DNA of 64,000 nucleotides from assembly GCA_020445805.1 (NCBI GenBank), contig JAGRFX010000002.1, positions 1-64,000 of the forward strand. The letters run 5' to 3'. Position numbers and translations under genes: made by a program. Below the pieces are notes generated by a model, which did not search any database, had not been told where the DNA came from, and was given only the letters and a program-made list of their open reading frames with translations. This document shows positions 60,771 to 64,000 of this stretch, one piece after another. The stretch is from Rhodocyclaceae bacterium (GTDB lineage Bacteria; Pseudomonadota; Gammaproteobacteria; Burkholderiales; Rhodocyclaceae). Each line of letters begins with the position of its first letter. Within the stretch, counting starts at the first letter, position 1.

Positions 60771-60884
60771 CCGGACTTCGGCGGTCACGGCAGGCAGTAC
60801 TCAATTTGCCCAAGTAGACCGCCCTGCGCGCACCTGACTGGTCACGCGATGGTCACAGTTTGGTCACCGATCGGTCACGCAAGA

Positions 60885-60958
60885 AAAATGGGTTAGGCCG
60901 TGAAGGCCTAACCCATTGATGTTTTGGCGCGCCCGAGACGATTCGAACGTCCGACCCC
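60885..60958. repeat. right attachment-site repeat (attR), inside the intact tRNA-Arg and terminator
   Basis: 74 bp identical to 21287-21360. Here it runs on into a complete tRNA. The crossover should lie within it or in the adjoining anticodon region, where the left copy differs by a 3-nt gap. Confidence 0.9.
60887..60917 (-). terminator. intrinsic terminator of tRNA-Arg
   Basis: Perfect 13-bp stem AATGGGTTAGGCC/GGCCTAACCCATT with a 5-nt loop, 7 nt after the tRNA CCA end on the minus strand, followed by TTTTCTTG. It is identical to the hairpin in attL. Confidence 0.85.
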
Positions 60959-61001
60959 TGCCTTCGGAGGGCAGTACTCTATCCAGCTGAGCTACGGGCG
61001 C
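60925..61001 (-). tRNA. tRNA-Arg, anticodon CCG
   Basis: 77 nt with encoded CCA. Acceptor stem GCGCCCG/CGGGCGC, D arm GCTCAGCTGGATAGAGT, anticodon stem CTGCC/GGCAG with loop CTCCGAA (anticodon CCG, reads CGG), T arm CGGAC-GTTCGAATC-GTCTC-like with the TTCGAAT loop. It is the integration target of the island and is restored to full length at this end. Confidence 0.95.
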
Positions 61002-61155
61002 CTTGCGACCCTGTTGCCAGGGCGGCGGATCTGTCTGGACCGGGCCGGTGGCCAGGGGCAGGCAGAAGGGCGAGGAGGATACCCGGTTTTTGGCGGGTCG
61101 TCCATCGCGCGGCCGGTATACTGTCGGCCCCCATCCCACCGACAGAGAGAAGACC

Positions 61156-61584
61156 ATGAATCAACCCCTCGCGCCCCGTCTCGCGCTGGCCCTCGCGGCG
61201 GCTGCCCTGCTGGCCACGGCCTGTGGCAAGGCCCCCCAGGTCGACCCCGAGAAGACCGCGATGGCGATCCTGCCGGTCGGGCAGGTGTCGATCAAGAAGG
61301 TCAAGGTCGAGCCGGGCAAGCGCACCGGAGAGGCGATTGTGACAAGCGTCTGCGGCGCCTGCCATGGCACCGGCGCACTGAATGCCCCCAAGACCGGCGA
61401 CAAGGCCGCCTGGGCGTCGCGCATTGCCCTGGGGTTCGAGGCCCTGGTGAATTCGGCCATCCACGGCAAGAACCAGATGCCGGCGCGCGGCGGTGCGGCT
61501 GACCTGACCGACGCGGAGGTTGCGCGGGCCGTGGCCTATCTGGCCAATCAGGCCGGCGCGAACTTCGAGGCGCCGGCGCCCTGA
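61156..61584 (+). CDS. lipoprotein c-type cytochrome (cytochrome c5-like)
   Basis: 142 residues from the ATG at 61156. The signal peptide ends in the lipobox LATAC-G, so it is a membrane-attached periplasmic protein. One haem site CGACH and a distal Met in KNQMPARGG are typical of cytochrome c5 / class I. DLTDAEVARAVAYLANQAG ends the domain. It probably carries electrons between respiratory complexes. The stretch before the start has a GAGAGA-rich ribosome site. Confidence 0.88.
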   Translation: MNQPLAPRLALALAAAALLATACGKAPQVDPEKTAMAILPVGQVSIKKVKVEPGKRTGEAIVTSVCGACHGTGALNAPKTGDKAAWASRIALGFEALVNSAIHGKNQMPARGGAADLTDAEVARAVAYLANQAGANFEAPAP

Positions 61585-61640
61585 GCACCCCGCACTGCGA
61601 ACCGGGCCTCTGTGGCCCGGAGCCGCAGTCCAGGCGGTGA

Positions 61641-63626
61641 TCAGCCGCCGCCCAGCATGGCCCGCAGGTTGGCCAGCTTGGCCCGCCCTTCCTCGCGGCT
61701 GACGGGCTCGGCCTTTTTCCCGCCCAGGGTGCGGACCCCTTCCGAGCCCATTTCCTCGATGAAACGCGACGGCTCGCAGGTGCGGATCTCCTTGCCCGAC
61801 TTGCGGCGCTCGCACCAGCTGATCTGCAGGGAACGCTGGGCGCGGGTGATACCCACGTACATCAGCCGGCGCTCCTCCTCGACCTTGTCCTCGTCGATGG
61901 AGGACTGGTGCGGCAGCACCCCCTCCTCCACGCCGATCAGGAAGACGTGCTTGAACTCGAGGCCCTTCGAGGCGTGCAGGGTCGCCAGCTGGACACCGTC
62001 GAAGTCTTCGTCTTCCTTGTCGAGCATGCTGATCAGCGCGATGGTCTGGGTGAGCTCGAGCAGATCCTTGCCATCCTCCTCGCCCTTGCGGCCGAGCCAG
62101 CCGATGAAATCGCTGACGTTGGACCATTTGGTCTCGGCCTCGCGCGGCTCGCAGGAATTGAACAGCCACGCCTCGTAGTGGGTGTGCTCCATCAGGTCGG
62201 CCAGCAGGCGTGCGGCGGGCTCGCGGGGCGCCCGGTAGATGAGGCGGTTGATGAAGTGGCAGAAGTCGCGCACCTGCTCCAGCTGCCGGGCGCTGAGATG
62301 CTCGGCGGCCCCTTCCTCCATGGCTGCCGCGAACAGGCTGATGTGCCGCTCGCCGGCGTAGCGGCCCAGGGCCTCGATCGTGGCCGGGCCGATGCCGCGC
62401 CGGGGGGTGGTGATGGCGCGGATGAAGGCCAGGTCGTCGTCGGCGTTGGCCACCAGCCGCAGGTAGGCGATCACGTCCTTGATCTCGGCCCGCTCGAAGA
62501 AGCTCTGCCCGCCCGACATCACGTAGGGGATCTTGTGGTTGCGCAGCTGCTGCTCGATCACCCGCGCCTGGTGGTTGCCCCGGTAGAGGATGGCGTAGTC
62601 CGAGAACTTGCCGCGCCGCTCGAAGCGGTGTCCGGCGAGCTTCATGGCGACTGATTCGGCCTCGGCGTCCGGATCGCCCGCCGACCAGACCACGATCTCC
62701 TCGCCGGCCCCATGCTCGGACCAGAGCTTCTTGTCGAACAGCTTTTCGTTGAAGCCGATGACCGTATTGGCGGCGTGGAGGATGCGGGTCGTGGAGCGGT
62801 AGTTCTGCTCCAGCTTGATGACCCGCAGCTTCGGCCAGTCCACCGAGAGTTGGCGCAGGTTCTCCACGTCGGCCCCGCGCCAGGCGTAGATGGCCTGGTC
62901 GTCGTCACCGACCGCGGTGAAGGCGCCGCGCACCCCGGTCAGCTCGCGCAGCAGGCGGTACTGGGCGCGGTTGGTGTCCTGGTACTCGTCCACCAGCAGG
63001 TAGCGCAGTCGGTTCTGCCAGCGCTCGCGCACCTCCGGGTGGTTCTCGAAGAGGTACACCGGCAGGCCGATCAGGTCGTCGAAATCCACGGCCTGGTAGG
63101 CCCGCAGGGTGCGCTCGTAGTCGCGATAGATCTTGGCCGCGGCGGAGGCCAGTTCGTTGTCGGCGAGCTGGGCTGCCTCGTCGGGGCCGACCAGGGCGTT
63201 CTTCCAGGCCGAGATCTGCCACTGCAGGGCCTTGGCCCGCGCCTTGTCGGTGTTGCCGCTGACGTCGGCGACGATCTGTACGGTGTCGGAGGCGTCGAGG
63301 ATCGAGAACTGGGGCTTGAGGCCGCAGACCTTGGCCTCCTGGCGGACGATGCGCACCCCCAGGGCATGGAAGGTGCAGACGGTCAGGCCCTTGCCCATCC
63401 GCCCACCGAGCAGGCCGGCCACCCGCTCCTGCATCTCCTTGGCAGCCTTGTTGGTGAAGGTGATGGCGGCGATGTTGGCCGGGTTCATCCCGCACTGCTC
63501 GATCAGGTAAGCGATCTTGTGGGTGATCACCCGCGTCTTGCCGCTGCCGGCACCGGCGAGCACCAGGCAGGGGCCGTCGAGATAGCGGATGGCTTCTCGC
63601 TGGGGGGTGTTGAGCAGGGCGGACAT
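61641..63626 (-). CDS. rep: ATP-dependent DNA helicase Rep
   Basis: 661 residues, close to Rep of other proteobacteria. N terminus LNTPQREAIRYLDGPCLVLAGAGSGKT (Q motif and Walker A), LLVDEYQDTNRAQY (Walker B), VGDDDQAIYAWRGAD, EQNYRSTTRILHAAN, QLATLHASKGLEFKHVFLIG and YVGITRAQRSL (motif VI). It unwinds DNA 3' to 5' ahead of stalled forks. It is chromosomal housekeeping and lies outside the island. Confidence 0.95.
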   Translation of the reverse strand: MSALLNTPQREAIRYLDGPCLVLAGAGSGKTRVITHKIAYLIEQCGMNPANIAAITFTNKAAKEMQERVAGLLGGRMGKGLTVCTFHALGVRIVRQEAKVCGLKPQFSILDASDTVQIVADVSGNTDKARAKALQWQISAWKNALVGPDEAAQLADNELASAAAKIYRDYERTLRAYQAVDFDDLIGLPVYLFENHPEVRERWQNRLRYLLVDEYQDTNRAQYRLLRELTGVRGAFTAVGDDDQAIYAWRGADVENLRQLSVDWPKLRVIKLEQNYRSTTRILHAANTVIGFNEKLFDKKLWSEHGAGEEIVVWSAGDPDAEAESVAMKLAGHRFERRGKFSDYAILYRGNHQARVIEQQLRNHKIPYVMSGGQSFFERAEIKDVIAYLRLVANADDDLAFIRAITTPRRGIGPATIEALGRYAGERHISLFAAAMEEGAAEHLSARQLEQVRDFCHFINRLIYRAPREPAARLLADLMEHTHYEAWLFNSCEPREAETKWSNVSDFIGWLGRKGEEDGKDLLELTQTIALISMLDKEDEDFDGVQLATLHASKGLEFKHVFLIGVEEGVLPHQSSIDEDKVEEERRLMYVGITRAQRSLQISWCERRKSGKEIRTCEPSRFIEEMGSEGVRTLGGKKAEPVSREEGRAKLANLRAMLGGG

Positions 63627-63699
63627 GGCGCTCGCAGGGGCTGGAAAGCAAACTGCCGCCCTCGGGCGGCAGCCTGCATTCTACCGGACTCGGAGCCGC

Positions 63700-64000
63700 T
63701 CAGAGCGCGCCGAAGACACGACGCGCCAGGGCGCCGGCGGCGCCCACCGGGTCCTTGCGGATGGCCTTTTCCTGCTCGGCGATCATCAGGTAGAGGCCGT
63801 CCAGCGCCTTGCGTGTCACGTAACCCTCGACCCGGGTGTCCTCCTGCTTGACCAGGCCCAGGCCGGCCCCCGTGCCCGCCAGCTTGTTGTAGGTCTTGGA
63901 CACGGCGAGGCTGTCGGTCTGCTCCTTGACCATGGGCTCGAACAGCGTGGCCAGCTGCGACTCGGTCTTCTCCTTGAAGTAGCGGGTGACGGAGTCCTCG
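63700..64000 (-). CDS. DUF4197 family protein (C-terminal part)
   Basis: The gene enters from the right edge; about 100 C-terminal residues are visible. VTRYFKEKTESQLATLFEP, SKTYNKLAGTGAGLGLVKQ, VEGYVTRKALDGLYLMIAEQEKAIRKDP and ALARRVFGAL are the characteristic DUF4197 end (YVTxxALDGLFxMIAEEE-KxIRxxP). Members are usually exported proteins of unknown role; the signal peptide would lie beyond the window. Confidence 0.88.
   Translation of the reverse strand, partial: EDSVTRYFKEKTESQLATLFEPMVKEQTDSLAVSKTYNKLAGTGAGLGLVKQEDTRVEGYVTRKALDGLYLMIAEQEKAIRKDPVGAAGALARRVFGAL

Larger units (their letters stand above)
21287..60958. mobile_element. tRNA-Arg-integrated genomic island (about 39.6 kb)
   Basis: A 74-bp exact direct repeat (21287-21360 and 60885-60958) flanks the region. 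The repeat contains the 3' part of tRNA-Arg(CCG) and its terminator; the complete tRNA is only at the right end. A tyrosine integrase, an excisionase-like protein and a Cro-like regulator sit beside that tRNA, the usual arrangement for integrative elements. Gene content between the repeats (recombinases, H-NS, IS21, helicases, WYL regulators, many unknown proteins) and visibly lower GC differ from both flanks. No conjugation genes were recognised, so it is an integrative island that is non-conjugative or needs a helper. Confidence 0.9.

Overview
The window looks like chromosome from a high-GC betaproteobacterium. Rhodocyclales-like (Azoarcus/Thauera relatives) is an inference from gene content: a malonate decarboxylase cluster with a TRAP transporter, a MexF/BpeF-type RND efflux operon with a lipase-like gene, a c5-type cytochrome and Rep helicase. 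No rRNA or taxonomic marker is present, so the assignment is tentative. A horizontally acquired island of about 39.6 kb, visibly less GC-rich and with ragged gene density, interrupts the backbone.

Left backbone (1-21286): the end of an ABC ATPase gene; a divergent lipoprotein alpha/beta hydrolase; then a leftward malonate catabolism unit, dctP-dctQ-dctM (TRAP uptake), mdcA-C-D-E-G-B-H (malonate decarboxylase with its cofactor biosynthesis and acylation enzymes) and a BASS-type transporter. A divergent GntR/FCD regulator sits beside a perfect 12-bp palindrome that matches MdcY-type operators. Next is a LysR gene divergent from an llpE-like gene, RND adaptor, RND pump and outer membrane channel, an arrangement like ceoR-llpE-ceoAB-opcM or bpeT-llpE-bpeEF-oprC.

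Island (21287-60958): bounded by a 74-bp exact direct repeat made of the 3' part of a tRNA-Arg(CCG) gene plus its terminator. The intact tRNA is at the right end, next to a tyrosine integrase, an excisionase-like protein and a divergent Cro-like regulator. The left end carries two very large overlapping tyrosine-recombinase-like genes. Between them are: (a) an H-NS-like silencer, an EEP nuclease-fold protein and remnants; (b) a six-gene rightward cluster of two hydrophobic/coiled-coil proteins, two zinc-ribbon microproteins and two membrane-associated GTPases; (c) a BrxR/CapW-like WYL regulator divergent from a metallophosphoesterase plus Sel1-repeat pair, with a duplicated operator-like sequence between them; (d) a leftward operon with an SNF2 helicase carrying a SWIM finger and a Tat-exported protein, punctuated by four copies of a pseudoknot RNA that closely resembles the SAM-II riboswitch fold; (e) a cluster with a vWA protein, a Sel1 protein, a NUDIX hydrolase, a NERD-SF1 helicase, a second WYL regulator and an ADP-ribosylglycohydrolase cut by an IS21-family element. 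The overall composition is that of a defence/mobile island. Candidates for an undescribed system are the GTPase cluster (b), the WYL/phosphoesterase/Sel1 unit (c) and the serial riboswitch-like leaders in (d).

Right backbone (61001-64000): tRNA-Arg(CCG), a lipoprotein c-type cytochrome, Rep helicase and a partial DUF4197 protein. Coordinates, starts and motifs were read by eye; family names rest on motif recognition without database searches.
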